A stretch of DNA of 64,000 nt, from assembly GCA_030690315.1 (NCBI GenBank), contig JAUYGY010000025.1, positions 1 to 64,000 on the forward strand, read 5' to 3'. Under the pieces are notes generated by a model. That model searched no databases, was not told the origin of the DNA, and was given only the letters and a program-made list of their open reading frames with translations. This document shows positions 5,748 through 15,014 of the stretch, one piece after another (positions within the stretch are counted from its first letter, which is position 1; every line of letters starts with the position of its first letter). Position numbers and translations under genes: made by a program. This stretch comes from Aequorivita sp. (GTDB lineage Bacteria; Bacteroidota; Bacteroidia; Flavobacteriales; Flavobacteriaceae).

Positions 5748-7592
5748 ATGCAAGAAACTAAAATACGAAACTATATAAAAGAGGTACTGGAAAATATGCC
5801 AACAGACTGGTTGAATCTAACCACCCATCGGCTTGATATTTATGATGAAAGCTTGGCCAAAACGCAATTCCTCAACCAATTTGAAACCTTATATAAAACC
5901 AATAATGCCGAAACAGCGGCACTAAATAAATTACCCACGGCTTATGATTATATTCGCCTGGGCCATCCATTATCCTGTATCTTGGAATGGGGAGTTGCCA
6001 AAATAAATAATCTAAACCCAGAAAATGTAATCAGTTTTTCCTCAAAGACGGTTCCTATATTGGCCATCCTGCGGAAAAATTCAATAGCAAATAAAAATAC
6101 CCAAATCCTATATTCAGGGGAATTGCCCTCCTTTTTTGATGGTGAAATAGTGCAGCGCGTGTACGGGTATAATTTTGAATTGAAGCAGGTAGATAAAACC
6201 TCAGCTATTCCAGAGTTTAACGGCAGTACTGTATTCATTTCGCAAAAAGACGAAATTGGATCTATCGATCTTACCCCAAATATTGACTTTTTCATCAGCC
6301 TTTATGCTGGCCTGGGAAGTATTTTAGTGGTAAACGGCAAAGAAAATGAAGGTTACATTTCAGAAATCCAGCACGTGCGCAGAAGGGAAACCATTGCAAT
6401 GACGCCGGCCAATTGTCTTGTGGCATTGAAGGCGCTGGTAGCACAAACCGCTGTTGCCCTTCCCAAAAACAATGTAGCGGCCGATAAAAATAGCGTCTTG
6501 GATTCTATAAAGGAAATCACAGGTTCCCCCACAACCCCCCTCGTTGCCTCTAGTGGATTGTCTATTCAATATGCCATTATGATGGGGCTCATCCACGATG
6601 CGCAGGAAAAACACAAGGGAAAAGCTATCAAATTTATTGTTCCGCCCAATTGTTATGGGGGTACAAACGACCAAGCAAGACGTGTTGCCGCTTGCCTTGA
6701 CAACGTTGAAATTGTAGATTTGCTAGTGGATGGTGATAACGAGATGGTGCGAAGTATCGATACCGTTTTAACTAAAATCGCTGCCGAGGATGCCATCCCT
6801 TACATCATTGCTGAAATCCCAACAAACCCCAGGGTTGAAGTGCCGGATCTTAATCAACTAAATGCGGTTTTAAGCAAAGAGCGCAAAACTGCAACGGGTG
6901 AAATTGCTATCGATCCCGTTTTTATTCTGGATCAAACCTTTTGTCCCAACTATCATTTTTTGGGGGAAGGGAAAATACTCTCAAAAGTTAGGGCCATTTC
7001 GTATGCGAGCGGTTCAAAATTTCCGAGTGGCGGAAAATGCACTGCGGGCTATGTTGTTGGAAATACAAAAACAGAGGCTTTGATGGAAAAAATAGAACTG
7101 CACCTAACGCTCTGCGATAACGAGGCTACGGCGCTTCAATATGAAATATTGGCCAACCAATTGCCTTCAATGAACAAACGGATTATTAATGCTTATGAAA
7201 ATACGCGTGAATTTGTAAACTTTATCCGTGAAACCTTGCCAGGCGCGAAAATCAATTTTGTTTCTGAGGAATTGGCGGCACAGGGCTTTACTCCATCAGT
7301 GTTTTCATTAGACCTTCCAACCCAAGGGAATACAGATGAAGAAAGGGAAACCTATAAAAGGGCGTTAAATCTGAAACTTATTAATTTAATGATTACAGAA
7401 ATCCCCAATGAGAGTAAGTTCTGTGTGAGCTACGGGCAGTTAAAAGGATGTTATTGGACCATCCCGGCAACCTCTACCCAAGGAACAACTAAGGAAGGTG
7501 ACAAAGATTATATTGTACGCGCATCACTCTCTCCCAATCTGGATCTTGACCTTCATAAGAAAGTCTTTGTAAAATTTGTTGAGCAAATTTAG
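5748..7592 (+). CDS. PLP-dependent Cys/Met-metabolism-type enzyme
   Basis: 614 aa. From about residue 240 on it is a fold-type I PLP enzyme of the cystathionine synthase/lyase kind: SSGLSIQYAIMMG for cofactor phosphate binding, IIAEIPTNPRVEVPDL, the Asp-containing FILDQTFCPNYHF, and the Schiff-base Lys in YASGSKFPSGGKC at about residue 423. The first 230 residues are an added region without a motif I know, making it longer than usual for the family (about 400). Long versions of this kind are seen in Bacteroidota. The exact substrate (sulfur amino acid lyase, synthase or other) cannot be read from the sequence. It is a single gene with no operon partner. Confidence 0.75.
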   Translation: MQETKIRNYIKEVLENMPTDWLNLTTHRLDIYDESLAKTQFLNQFETLYKTNNAETAALNKLPTAYDYIRLGHPLSCILEWGVAKINNLNPENVISFSSKTVPILAILRKNSIANKNTQILYSGELPSFFDGEIVQRVYGYNFELKQVDKTSAIPEFNGSTVFISQKDEIGSIDLTPNIDFFISLYAGLGSILVVNGKENEGYISEIQHVRRRETIAMTPANCLVALKALVAQTAVALPKNNVAADKNSVLDSIKEITGSPTTPLVASSGLSIQYAIMMGLIHDAQEKHKGKAIKFIVPPNCYGGTNDQARRVAACLDNVEIVDLLVDGDNEMVRSIDTVLTKIAAEDAIPYIIAEIPTNPRVEVPDLNQLNAVLSKERKTATGEIAIDPVFILDQTFCPNYHFLGEGKILSKVRAISYASGSKFPSGGKCTAGYVVGNTKTEALMEKIELHLTLCDNEATALQYEILANQLPSMNKRIINAYENTREFVNFIRETLPGAKINFVSEELAAQGFTPSVFSLDLPTQGNTDEERETYKRALNLKLINLMITEIPNESKFCVSYGQLKGCYWTIPATSTQGTTKEGDKDYIVRASLSPNLDLDLHKKVFVKFVEQI

Positions 7593-7674
7593 GGGAGTTA
7601 GGAGGTAGTTGATGCCTTCCCAACAAACCATTCATTGAGAAAAAAATGTAAATTTATGATTCAATTCCATCCCA

Positions 7675-8025
7675 ATGAAAAACGAAAGAGTCTATAAAAT
7701 GTCCTTTGCCAGTGTTTACCCACACTATATAGCCAAAGCAGAAAAAAAAGGACGAACCAAAGAAGAACTGGATACCATTATACATTGGCTTACAGGCTAT
7801 GACCAAAAAGCCCTGCAAAAACAAATAGATACGAAGGTTTCCTTCGAAACTTTTTTTGACAAAGCCCCACAGCTAAACCCAAACGTTTCCAAAATAACAG
7901 GCCTAATCTGCGGCCACCGCGTGGAGGAAATAGAAGAACCATTAATGAAAAAGATTCGCTATTTGGATAAATTGGTGGACGAACTGGCAAAAGGCAAGGC
8001 GATGGAGAAGATTTTAAGAATATAG
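7675..8025 (+). CDS. DUF2200 family protein
   Basis: 116 aa, the full length of DUF2200: the N-terminal [41 protein letters not shown] and [19 protein letters not shown] are the typical blocks. Function is unknown; the protein is small, soluble and widespread in bacteria. It stands alone between the PLP enzyme and rlmF. The stop is followed directly by 7-bp repeats. Confidence 0.85.
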   Translation: MKNERVYKMSFASVYPHYIAKAEKKGRTKEELDTIIHWLTGYDQKALQKQIDTKVSFETFFDKAPQLNPNVSKITGLICGHRVEEIEEPLMKKIRYLDKLVDELAKGKAMEKILRI

Positions 8026-8185
8026 CTTTAGGCTTTAGGCTTTAGGCTTTAAGCTGTAAACTTTGAGCTTATAATTGAAATCCCATTATCCATTATTCAT
8101 TACTCATTATTAATTACTCATTACTCATTATTCATTATTAATTACTCATTATTAATAACCCATTATTCATTCCCCATTATTAAAG
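8026..8185. repeat. Low-complexity direct repeats (TTAGGCT and CATTATTCATTA-like)
   Basis: Four TTTAGGC 7-mers in a row (about 8027-8052) are followed by some 90 bp of degenerate CATTATTCATTA/ATTACTCATTA units (about 8090-8180). No gene is visible. Similar short-word runs occur elsewhere in the window before TTG/GTG-started genes. Confidence 0.7.
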
Positions 8186-8207
8186 TACCTTTACAACAAA
8201 AATAACC

Positions 8208-9053
8208 GTGCATCCAAAAAACCCATTCAACAACGACTATAACTTCGAAACACTTATTGCGGAATACCCACCGCTAAAACCCTTCGTTTTTGAAAATGAA
8301 CACGGCAACAACACCGTAAAATTTGCCGACCACGAAGCAGTGAAGGCCTTGAACACGGCTTTATTGAAGGCGCACTACGGCATTACCCATTGGCATATTC
8401 CTGAAAACAATTTATGCCCGCCCATTCCCGGTAGGCTGGATTATCTTTTGCACATTGCCGATCTGCTTCCCGAAAAGGAGTTTCATTTGTTAGACATTGG
8501 CACCGGTGCCAATTTAATTTACCCCATCCTCGCCACCCGTCATTTCAATTGGAAATGTACCGCCAGTGAAGTGAATCTTGATTCGCTAAGCAATGCACAG
8601 GAAATTATTGATAAAAATGAGAGCCTAAAAAATATTGATCTGCGCCATCAACAGTTCAAAACCCATATTCTGGAACACATAATCCAACCCACAGATGTTT
8701 TTGACGTGGTAGTATGCAATCCACCCTTTTTTAAAAATCGCACCGAGGCTGAACAAAGCAACCGCCGCAAGTTCAAAAATCTGGAACTAAACGAAGAGAA
8801 CACCAAGAATTTTGGTGGCCTCAGCAATGAGTTATGGTATAAGGGTGGCGAAGCGGCCTTTGTTCAAAAGATGGCTGAAGAAAGCCTTCAATTTAAAGAT
8901 CAGGTACAATGGTTTACCGCCATTGTTTCCCAAAAGGAAAACCTGAAAAACATAAAAAGGTCAATTAACAAAACAAAACCCACTGAAGTAAGGATAGTGG
9001 AAATGGAACAGGGCAACAAACAAAGCCGTTTTATTGCGTGGACTTTTCGTTAA
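8208..9053 (+). CDS. rlmF: 23S rRNA (adenine(1618)-N6)-methyltransferase
   Basis: 281 aa from a GTG start. A class I methyltransferase: the SAM loop is DIGTGANLIYPILA at about 96-109 and the amino-methyltransferase motif is NPPFFKN (about 173-179). HYGITHWHIPENNLCPPIPGR before the SAM site is the RlmF signature. It methylates N6 of A1618 in 23S rRNA. No ATG lies in a useful place, and the family N-terminus (HPKNPFN) starts right after the GTG, which supports this start. Monocistronic. Confidence 0.92.
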   Translation: MHPKNPFNNDYNFETLIAEYPPLKPFVFENEHGNNTVKFADHEAVKALNTALLKAHYGITHWHIPENNLCPPIPGRLDYLLHIADLLPEKEFHLLDIGTGANLIYPILATRHFNWKCTASEVNLDSLSNAQEIIDKNESLKNIDLRHQQFKTHILEHIIQPTDVFDVVVCNPPFFKNRTEAEQSNRRKFKNLELNEENTKNFGGLSNELWYKGGEAAFVQKMAEESLQFKDQVQWFTAIVSQKENLKNIKRSINKTKPTEVRIVEMEQGNKQSRFIAWTFR

Positions 9054-9080
9054 TACTAACTACTCAATACTCAATACTAA

Positions 9081-9413
9081 CTACTTTTTCTTCCTAAAAA
9101 TATAACTCATCCAAACCGGATCGTTATCATCAGAAACCACAGATTGGCGGTCCAAAAACTCCCAATCACGGGCGTTCATATAGTTGAGCAAGGTTGACGT
9201 TTCCTCAATATTCTCAATTTCTTCAATAGTGATATTCTGTCCAATTAGCGAAGTCTGCTCTTCCACTTTTATGCGTTTCACCTTTCCGCGATTATTTGCT
9301 TTTTGAACTACAATCACTTCAAGAAAATCATACTTTACTATTGCCTGTGAATGTCCATCCACGGCGAAAAATAGAAAAAGGGCAACTACGGAAAATACTA
9401 TACGTTTTTTCAT
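9081..9413 (-). CDS. Small secreted protein of unknown function
   Basis: 110 aa with a Sec signal peptide (about 1-22, ending GHSQA). The mature part is mixed charge and includes YDFLEVIVVQKANNRGKVK, then a region predicted to be alpha/beta, ending RDWEFLDRQSV...WMSYIFRKKK. This ending pattern (tyrosine/tryptophan-rich last strand with a basic end) is common in small flavobacterial secreted proteins. I do not know its role. It faces rlmF tail to tail. Confidence 0.65.
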   Translation of the reverse strand: MKKRIVFSVVALFLFFAVDGHSQAIVKYDFLEVIVVQKANNRGKVKRIKVEEQTSLIGQNITIEEIENIEETSTLLNYMNARDWEFLDRQSVVSDDNDPVWMSYIFRKKK

Positions 9414-9627
9414 TTTTTGTTTTATTTGAAATAAAAGTACAATTATAATTTTGAGTCTGCCATAATAAATATTTTTTCAAAACCATCCACAACCAACCAA
9501 CACCCATTTTTCCTAACTTTGGGATTGAACAACTATCAATCAATTAGCAATAAACAATTAGCAATAAGTTGTAGCCTTAAAAATAGAGCCAACAACAATC
9601 AACCATCAAAAATCAACCATAAGCCAA

Positions 9628-11097
9628 TTGAAATCAAAAAAAATAATCCCGCTCCTTCTCGGCCCCCTTCTTTTCTTTTTTCTACAATCGCTCAACACTC
9701 CAGTAGGAATGTCCGAGGCGGCTTATGCCGTGCTTTGTGCCACCCTGTGGATTGCCATTTGGTGGGTAAGTGAGGCCGTACCCATTGCGGTTACTTCATT
9801 ATTGCCCATTGTGCTGTTTCCGCTCACGGGGGCACTGGATCTTTCAACCACTACCGAGGCATACGGCCATAAATATGTATTTCTGTATTTGGGAGGTTTC
9901 ATAATTGCCATCGCCATTGAAAAATGGAAACTGCATAAACGGATTGCACTTTATATAATACGGGGAATTGGCACCGACGTCTCTAAAATAATTCTTGGGT
10001 TTATGGTCGCCACCGCCTTTTTGTCTATGTGGATTTCAAACACCGCCACCGCCGTAATGATGCTTCCCATTGGGATGAGTATTGTGGCACAGCTAAAGGA
10101 TAACCCTTCCACCGACGTAAATGAAAACCTAATCTTCGGAAAAGCATTGATGCTGGGCATCGCCTATTCAGCTTCCATTGGCGGAATGGCAACGCTGATT
10201 GGCACCCCGCCAAACCTAGTTTTGGCTGGTTATGTGGAAGAAGTTTACAATATCGAAATAAGTTTTTGGCAGTGGATGAAGTTCGGGTTTCCCATTGCGG
10301 TGCTACTACTTTTTATTGCTTGGTATTACATTACACAGGTCGCATTTACTTTTAAACAAAAGAAATTCCCTGGCGGAAAGGAAGAAATAGAGCGTCTAAT
10401 CAAAGAACTGGGCCCGATGAAACGCGAAGAGAAAACAGTACTCGCCGTTTTTGCACTCACCGCTATTTGTTGGATTGGCAGATCGTTTTTATTGGAACCT
10501 TTTATCCCCGGAATAGACGATACCATTATTGCCATTGCCGCCGGCATCATTCTTTTCACACTTCCCGCGCGCGGAAAGGAACGTATTATTGCTTGGGAAG
10601 ATGCCGCGAAAATACCTTGGGGAATCATTTTGCTTTTTGGAGGTGGAATGGCACTTGCCGCAAGTTTTGAAACCACCGGATTGGCAGCGTGGCTTGGCGC
10701 ACAGATGACGTTATTGAAAGGGCTTCCGCTTTTGGTGTTGTTATTAGTGGTTATTGCCAGCGTCAATTTTATTACTGAATTTACTTCCAACCTTGCAACA
10801 ACAGCAATGTTATTGCCCATTTTGGCGCCTATTGCCATTGGGCTTGGGGTAAATCCGTATGTGCTCATGGTTGCCACTACAGTTGCAGCTTCGTGTGCAT
10901 TTATGTTGCCTGTGGCCACACCGCCCAATGCCGTAGTTTTTGGCTCGGGCTACCTTCGAATCCCGGATATGGTAAAAACGGGTTTCGCAATGAACATAAT
11001 TTCCATAATTTTACTTACGCTGATGGTTTATTTTATATTGCCCTTAGTTTGGAACTTTGACCCTTTGGAACTGTTTCCATTTTCGGCAGGAAAATAG
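9628..11097 (+). CDS. SLC13/DASS-family sodium:dicarboxylate (or sulfate/phosphate) symporter
   Basis: 489 aa, about 11-12 membrane helices. Family motifs: SNTATAVMMLPI (about 133-144) and, in the second half, NFITEFTSNLATTAMLLPIL, the paired SNT/SNLAT sites for Na+ and anion, plus VATPPNAVVFGSGY. It imports di- or tricarboxylates with Na+ across the inner membrane; the precise anion is not readable. I start it at the TTG at 9628 because the next ATG would remove the first helix. The upstream 90 bp are low-complexity (ATCAACCAT-like words). Monocistronic. Confidence 0.85.
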   Translation: MKSKKIIPLLLGPLLFFFLQSLNTPVGMSEAAYAVLCATLWIAIWWVSEAVPIAVTSLLPIVLFPLTGALDLSTTTEAYGHKYVFLYLGGFIIAIAIEKWKLHKRIALYIIRGIGTDVSKIILGFMVATAFLSMWISNTATAVMMLPIGMSIVAQLKDNPSTDVNENLIFGKALMLGIAYSASIGGMATLIGTPPNLVLAGYVEEVYNIEISFWQWMKFGFPIAVLLLFIAWYYITQVAFTFKQKKFPGGKEEIERLIKELGPMKREEKTVLAVFALTAICWIGRSFLLEPFIPGIDDTIIAIAAGIILFTLPARGKERIIAWEDAAKIPWGIILLFGGGMALAASFETTGLAAWLGAQMTLLKGLPLLVLLLVVIASVNFITEFTSNLATTAMLLPILAPIAIGLGVNPYVLMVATTVAASCAFMLPVATPPNAVVFGSGYLRIPDMVKTGFAMNIISIILLTLMVYFILPLVWNFDPLELFPFSAGK

Positions 11098-11111
11098 TAT
11101 TGAGAATTGAA

Positions 11112-11196
11112 AGTTTAAAACAAATAAAATTAATTTGATCACCCCGAAACCTGAAACCAAAAACCAAAAACTAAAAACCAAAAACTAAAAACTAAA
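11112..11196. repeat. Low-complexity AAAAACYAAAAACY run
   Basis: From about 11150 to the ATG at 11197 the sequence is a run of AAAACCAAAAACT-like words, about seven units of 7 bp. It overlaps the expected promoter and ribosome-binding region of the next gene. Confidence 0.6.
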
Positions 11197-11652
11197 ATGC
11201 AATCCAACGCTAAAACACCCGATCAATACATTCAAGAGCTTCCCGAAGACCGAAGGGAAGTAATGCAAAAACTAAGGGAAACCATAAATAAAAACCTTCC
11301 CCCAGGTTTTGAGGAAATCATGCAATATGGAATGATTAGTTATGTTGTGCCACACAGCCGCTATCCAAATGGTTACCATTGCAAGCCTTCAGACGCATTG
11401 CCTTTTTTAAGTATTGCTTCCCAAAAGAACCATATAGCTTTTTATCATATGGGCGTTTATCTTGATACAAAATTGTACGCTTGGTTTACGGCGGAATATC
11501 CCAAACACGCTAAAGGAAAACTGGATATGGGTAAAAGTTGCATCCGCTTCAAAAACCCAAAGAATATACCGTTTGAATTGTTGGGAGAACTGGTCACAAA
11601 AATTTCCGTTGCTGAATGGATTGCCAAATATGAAAGCGAAATAAAACGATAG
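11197..11652 (+). CDS. DUF1801 (YdhG-like) protein
   Basis: 151 aa. Family blocks: TPDQYIQELPEDRRE near the start, LPPGFEEIMQYGMISY, ALPFLSIASQKNHIAFYHMG, and the final MGKSCIRFKNPKNIPFELL. This is a small soluble SufE/YdhG-like fold of unknown role, frequent in Bacteroidota. The following DUF1853 frame starts within or immediately after its end, so the two are probably co-transcribed. Confidence 0.85.
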   Translation: MQSNAKTPDQYIQELPEDRREVMQKLRETINKNLPPGFEEIMQYGMISYVVPHSRYPNGYHCKPSDALPFLSIASQKNHIAFYHMGVYLDTKLYAWFTAEYPKHAKGKLDMGKSCIRFKNPKNIPFELLGELVTKISVAEWIAKYESEIKR

Positions 11653-11801
11653 CCATTAAAGCAACCGGCATACTACAGCACTTTAAAAACGCTCCCGATT
11701 TAAAAATCAATTCGGAAAAATATCCTTTTGAAAACTTTGAATTTTTTAATGAAAAGATAAATGAAGGTAATTTTCATTTTCCAAAAAACTCAGTCCTCGG
11801 A

Positions 11802-12455
11802 ATGCAGGCCGAGTCTTGTTTTGAGGCATATTTAAAACAATCAAGCAACTTTCAATTACTTGCTGCAAATCTTCAAATTCACGGCGTAAAGAAAACCTTG
11901 GGCGAATTGGATTATATAGTTCGGAATCTTAAAACCGAAAAAACCATTCACATAGAATTGGCCTGTAAATTCTATTTATATGATGAAAATGCCGGTACAA
12001 CCGAGGAAGAAAAATGGATCGGCCCAAACAGAAAAGACAGTTTGTTTGATAAGCTTGAAAAAGTAAAATTGAAACAATTTCCGCTACTTCACCTTAAAGC
12101 TACCCTTCAAAAGTTAACAGAACTCGGTATCCCCCAACCCGCTTCCCAACAATTGTGTTTAAAGGCATTTTTATTTCTTCCGAAGAAATTATCTGCGGAA
12201 CTATTTCCGAAGCATTTTCAAGATTGTATTGTGGGCTATTATATAAAACCAAAAGATTTTGAGGAAGATAAAGAAGCCCGATACGCCATCCCCACTAAAA
12301 AAGAGTGGCTTCTGCCAACAGAATCAATTACCCAATGGTATTCATTTGCTGAAATAAAAAAAACGATTGATGCACAGTTAAAAATGAACAAGGCACCGTT
12401 GATATATAAAAAAACGCCCCATAAAATGGAGCGCTTTTTTGTGATTTGGTGGTAG
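11802..12455 (+). CDS. DUF1853 family protein, start uncertain
   Basis: 217 aa from the first ATG (11802). DUF1853 features are present: LQIHGVKKTLGELDYIVRN, IHIELACKFYLYD, DSLFDKLEKVKLKQFPLL, and CIVGYYIKP. The fold resembles a nuclease-like PD-(D/E)XK core (GELDYIV and IELACKFY in the right order); that is an inference. The coding pattern continues in frame upstream to 11634 (ILQHFKNAPDLKINSEKYPF and FHFPKNSVLG are plausible family N-terminus), yet no ATG, GTG or TTG exists there; ATT at 11655 or ATA at 11649 are the only candidates. The annotated start is therefore probably too short by up to about 50 residues, or the gene has lost its start. Confidence 0.7.
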   Translation: MQAESCFEAYLKQSSNFQLLAANLQIHGVKKTLGELDYIVRNLKTEKTIHIELACKFYLYDENAGTTEEEKWIGPNRKDSLFDKLEKVKLKQFPLLHLKATLQKLTELGIPQPASQQLCLKAFLFLPKKLSAELFPKHFQDCIVGYYIKPKDFEEDKEARYAIPTKKEWLLPTESITQWYSFAEIKKTIDAQLKMNKAPLIYKKTPHKMERFFVIWW

Positions 12456-12509
12456 GTTTTTTTTTCAATTCAAACTGCCAACTGCCACTGAACACTGACC
12501 GCTGTTCAC

Positions 12510-13901
12510 TCACTCAGTCCCGTATTTGTCGAATAAATAAACCAAACTCGCCATAGTAGCCGCCCCAAGTTCTAATTCCCGTTTATTTACGGCGTCAAAC
12601 GTATCATTGGCCGCATGGTGGTAATCAAAATAACGCTGACTATCTGGTCTCAACCCCGCAAGTACATCAATATTTCCCTTTAGTGGACCAATATCTGCCC
12701 CGCCATATCCTTTTTCAAAATAATGAATTAAATACGGTTTAAATAAAGAATTCCAAGATTGTACTTTGTTGAAGTTTGCCGTATCAGCATCAATAGTAAA
12801 ACCGCGTGGGGTAAAGCCCCCGGCATCACTTTCCAATGCAAAACGGTGAGTTTCGCCTTTGCGTTTGGCTTCTTCGGCATACTTGTTTCCGCCCCGAAGT
12901 CCGTTTTCTTCATTCATAAATAATACAACCCTTATAGTGTGCTTGGGTTTATACCCCACTTTTTTGAATAAACGCAGCACTTCCATACTCTGCACACAGC
13001 CAGCCCCGTCATCGTGAGCGCCATCTCCCAGGTCCCAACTGTCCAAATGCCCGCCCACAACCATATATTCATTTGGTTTTGTACTGCCAGTAATTTCGCC
13101 AATTACATTATAGGATTGCACATCATCAAAAGTTTTACAATTCTGTTTGAAATAGAACAACAGATTAGGTTGTAATTTCAACAGACTACTTAAATATTCG
13201 GCCCCATTGGTACTAATGGCCGCAGCTGGAATCCGTTGGGAAATAGGCAAATCGCCATAACTCATTGCACCGGTATGTGGGTAATCGTCCCTGCTCAGGG
13301 TCATAGATCGCACAATCACGCCAAGTGCTCCGTACTTTGCAGCTTCAGCAGCGCCAGAATATCGTTGGTCCACGCAGCCGCCATAGGCTTCAAAAGTCTG
13401 TATTAAATCTGCTCTCATCGGCCGATTATAAAACACAATTTTTCCGGCTACCTTTTCTTTGCCCAATAAAGCAAGTTCTTCCAGCCCTTTCACTTCCACA
13501 ACTTCGGCTTTTATACCGAGATTAGGAGTTGGCACGGAACCGCCAAGGGCGCAAATTTCAGTAATGGTTTTCTCTCCTTTTGCTGTTTCAATATAAGCGT
13601 ATTCCTTAAAACCTCTTGTCCACTTTGGAACCATTACCGGCTGAAGCCATACTTTGTCCAAACCAAGTTCATTGAGTTGCGCCTCGGTATATTTCACGGC
13701 ATTTTCCGCTTCAATAGAACCCGAAAGTCTGCCCCCAATTTCATTAGAAAGATAGTCCAGCCATTCATAGCTTTTTCCTTCGGTTAACGCAGCGGTGTAT
13801 ATTTTTTTCAGCATTAAGGAATCCTGAACGTTGTTTTGGGAAATACTGGCTGATGAAAAAAGTAAAACAAAAATTAATGAGGGGAAGAAAGATATTTTCA
13901 T
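12510..13901 (-). CDS. Secreted M28-family metallopeptidase with PA domain
   Basis: 463 aa with a signal peptide (about 1-21). It has an N-terminal propeptide-like segment, a protease-associated (PA) insert at about 130-260, then the M28 zinc site: GGHLDSWDLGDGAHDDGAG (His/Asp ligands), NEENGLRGG (catalytic Glu), LESDAGG, and YHHAANDT (last His). This is an aminopeptidase or carboxypeptidase (PGCP-like) acting in the periplasm or outside. All ligands are present. No sorting domain is seen. Monocistronic, with ppk2 next upstream on the same strand. Confidence 0.88.
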   Translation of the reverse strand: MKISFFPSLIFVLLFSSASISQNNVQDSLMLKKIYTAALTEGKSYEWLDYLSNEIGGRLSGSIEAENAVKYTEAQLNELGLDKVWLQPVMVPKWTRGFKEYAYIETAKGEKTITEICALGGSVPTPNLGIKAEVVEVKGLEELALLGKEKVAGKIVFYNRPMRADLIQTFEAYGGCVDQRYSGAAEAAKYGALGVIVRSMTLSRDDYPHTGAMSYGDLPISQRIPAAAISTNGAEYLSSLLKLQPNLLFYFKQNCKTFDDVQSYNVIGEITGSTKPNEYMVVGGHLDSWDLGDGAHDDGAGCVQSMEVLRLFKKVGYKPKHTIRVVLFMNEENGLRGGNKYAEEAKRKGETHRFALESDAGGFTPRGFTIDADTANFNKVQSWNSLFKPYLIHYFEKGYGGADIGPLKGNIDVLAGLRPDSQRYFDYHHAANDTFDAVNKRELELGAATMASLVYLFDKYGTE

Positions 13902-13972
13902 TTATAATAATTTAAAAAGAATTAGTTCTTGACTGCGTTGAAAGGAATTACAAATTATTTTAGCAACTAAAA

Positions 13973-14851
13973 TTAATCATTTTTAAGGCGTTCGCGGTAT
14001 TCCGAAATTTTCGCCTTTATATCATCATCCAACTCCGGTTCTTTGATGTCTTTATATTTTTTGAGTTCCTGCAACATAATTTCAGCCACAATAACCCGAG
14101 CCGTTCTTTTATCGTCTGAAGGAATAATATACCAAGGCGCGTGTGGCTTTGAGGAGCGGTTAATGGTTTCTTCGTAATACTTTCTATACTCTTCCCACAA
14201 AGCTCTTTCATCCAAATCGCCCGGAGAAAATTTCCAGTTTTTTTCAGGTTTGTCCAATCTGCGGAGCTGGCGGATTTTTTGTTCGTCTTTGGAAAGATTC
14301 AAAAAGAATTTAAAAATAATTGTTCCATTTTGCTGAATAGTCCGTTCAAAATCATCGATCTGCTGAAAACGTTTGTCCCAAAATTCGGTATCAACATCCT
14401 CCAAACTATTTACATCGGGCAAGTTTTCACCTAAAATATATTCAGGATGAACTCGCGTTACCAAAACATTTTCATAATGTGTTCTATTGAAAACCCCAAA
14501 CTTTCCGCGTTCTGGCAGCGCTATGTAGTGACGCCACAAATAATTATGTCTTTTCTCAAGCGCAGTAGGCGTTTTGAAACTATGCACCACCACGCCCCGA
14601 GCGTTAAAATCCTTAAAAACTTCACGAATCAAACTGTCTTTTCCGGCAGTGTCCATCCCTTGAAGGCAGACCAATACGGCATACTTTCCGTGAGCGTATA
14701 AAGTATCTTGAAGTTTGCCCAGTTTTTTTCGGGTGTCCTCCAAGTGGTCTTCAAGTTCGTCTTCTGATGCATCCAAATCCCAATCATTTCGGGTGCCATC
14801 CAACTTTATTGGTCCGGTTACTTTAAAATCTTCAATTTTTACGTTTTTCAT
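13973..14851 (-). CDS. Polyphosphate kinase 2 family protein (polyP:nucleotide phosphotransferase)
   Basis: 292 aa, the normal size for one-domain PPK2. Walker A GMDTAGKDS at 65-73, lid/Walker B region FGVFNRTHYENVLVTRVHPE at about 118-137, and the DFERTIQQNGTIIFKFFLNL block are typical of class III or related PPK2 enzymes, which phosphorylate AMP or ADP using polyphosphate. The class is an inference. It is followed on the minus strand by the M28 gene 71 bp away. The upstream 160 bp contain short direct repeats (CAACTCCTCAACTCATCGA-like) with no gene. Confidence 0.88.
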   Translation of the reverse strand: MKNVKIEDFKVTGPIKLDGTRNDWDLDASEDELEDHLEDTRKKLGKLQDTLYAHGKYAVLVCLQGMDTAGKDSLIREVFKDFNARGVVVHSFKTPTALEKRHNYLWRHYIALPERGKFGVFNRTHYENVLVTRVHPEYILGENLPDVNSLEDVDTEFWDKRFQQIDDFERTIQQNGTIIFKFFLNLSKDEQKIRQLRRLDKPEKNWKFSPGDLDERALWEEYRKYYEETINRSSKPHAPWYIIPSDDKRTARVIVAEIMLQELKKYKDIKEPELDDDIKAKISEYRERLKND

Positions 14852-14869
14852 ACTGTTGATTTTAGGGAC

Positions 14870-15010
14870 ACTATTGATGCTGTTGATACTATGGATACCG
14901 CTGATACTGTTGTTTTTGAGAAATTAAATATTATAGTATAAACTCAACTCCTCCTCAACTTATCGACTTCTAAACTTATCAACTCCTCAACTCATCGACT
15001 TCCAAACCTG
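14870..15010. repeat. Degenerate direct repeats between ppk2 and the response regulator gene
   Basis: TGATACTG/TGATGCTGTTGATACTATGGAT words (about 14870-14915) and then AACTCCTCAACTYATCGACTTC words (about 14944-15003). The array sits just after the stop of the response regulator gene on the minus strand. Confidence 0.55.
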
Positions 15011-15014
15011 AGAC

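Noticed and set aside
7790..7990. Minus-strand ORF within the DUF2200 gene
   Set aside because: Shadow of the coding strand; composition is not protein-like and it has no neighbour.
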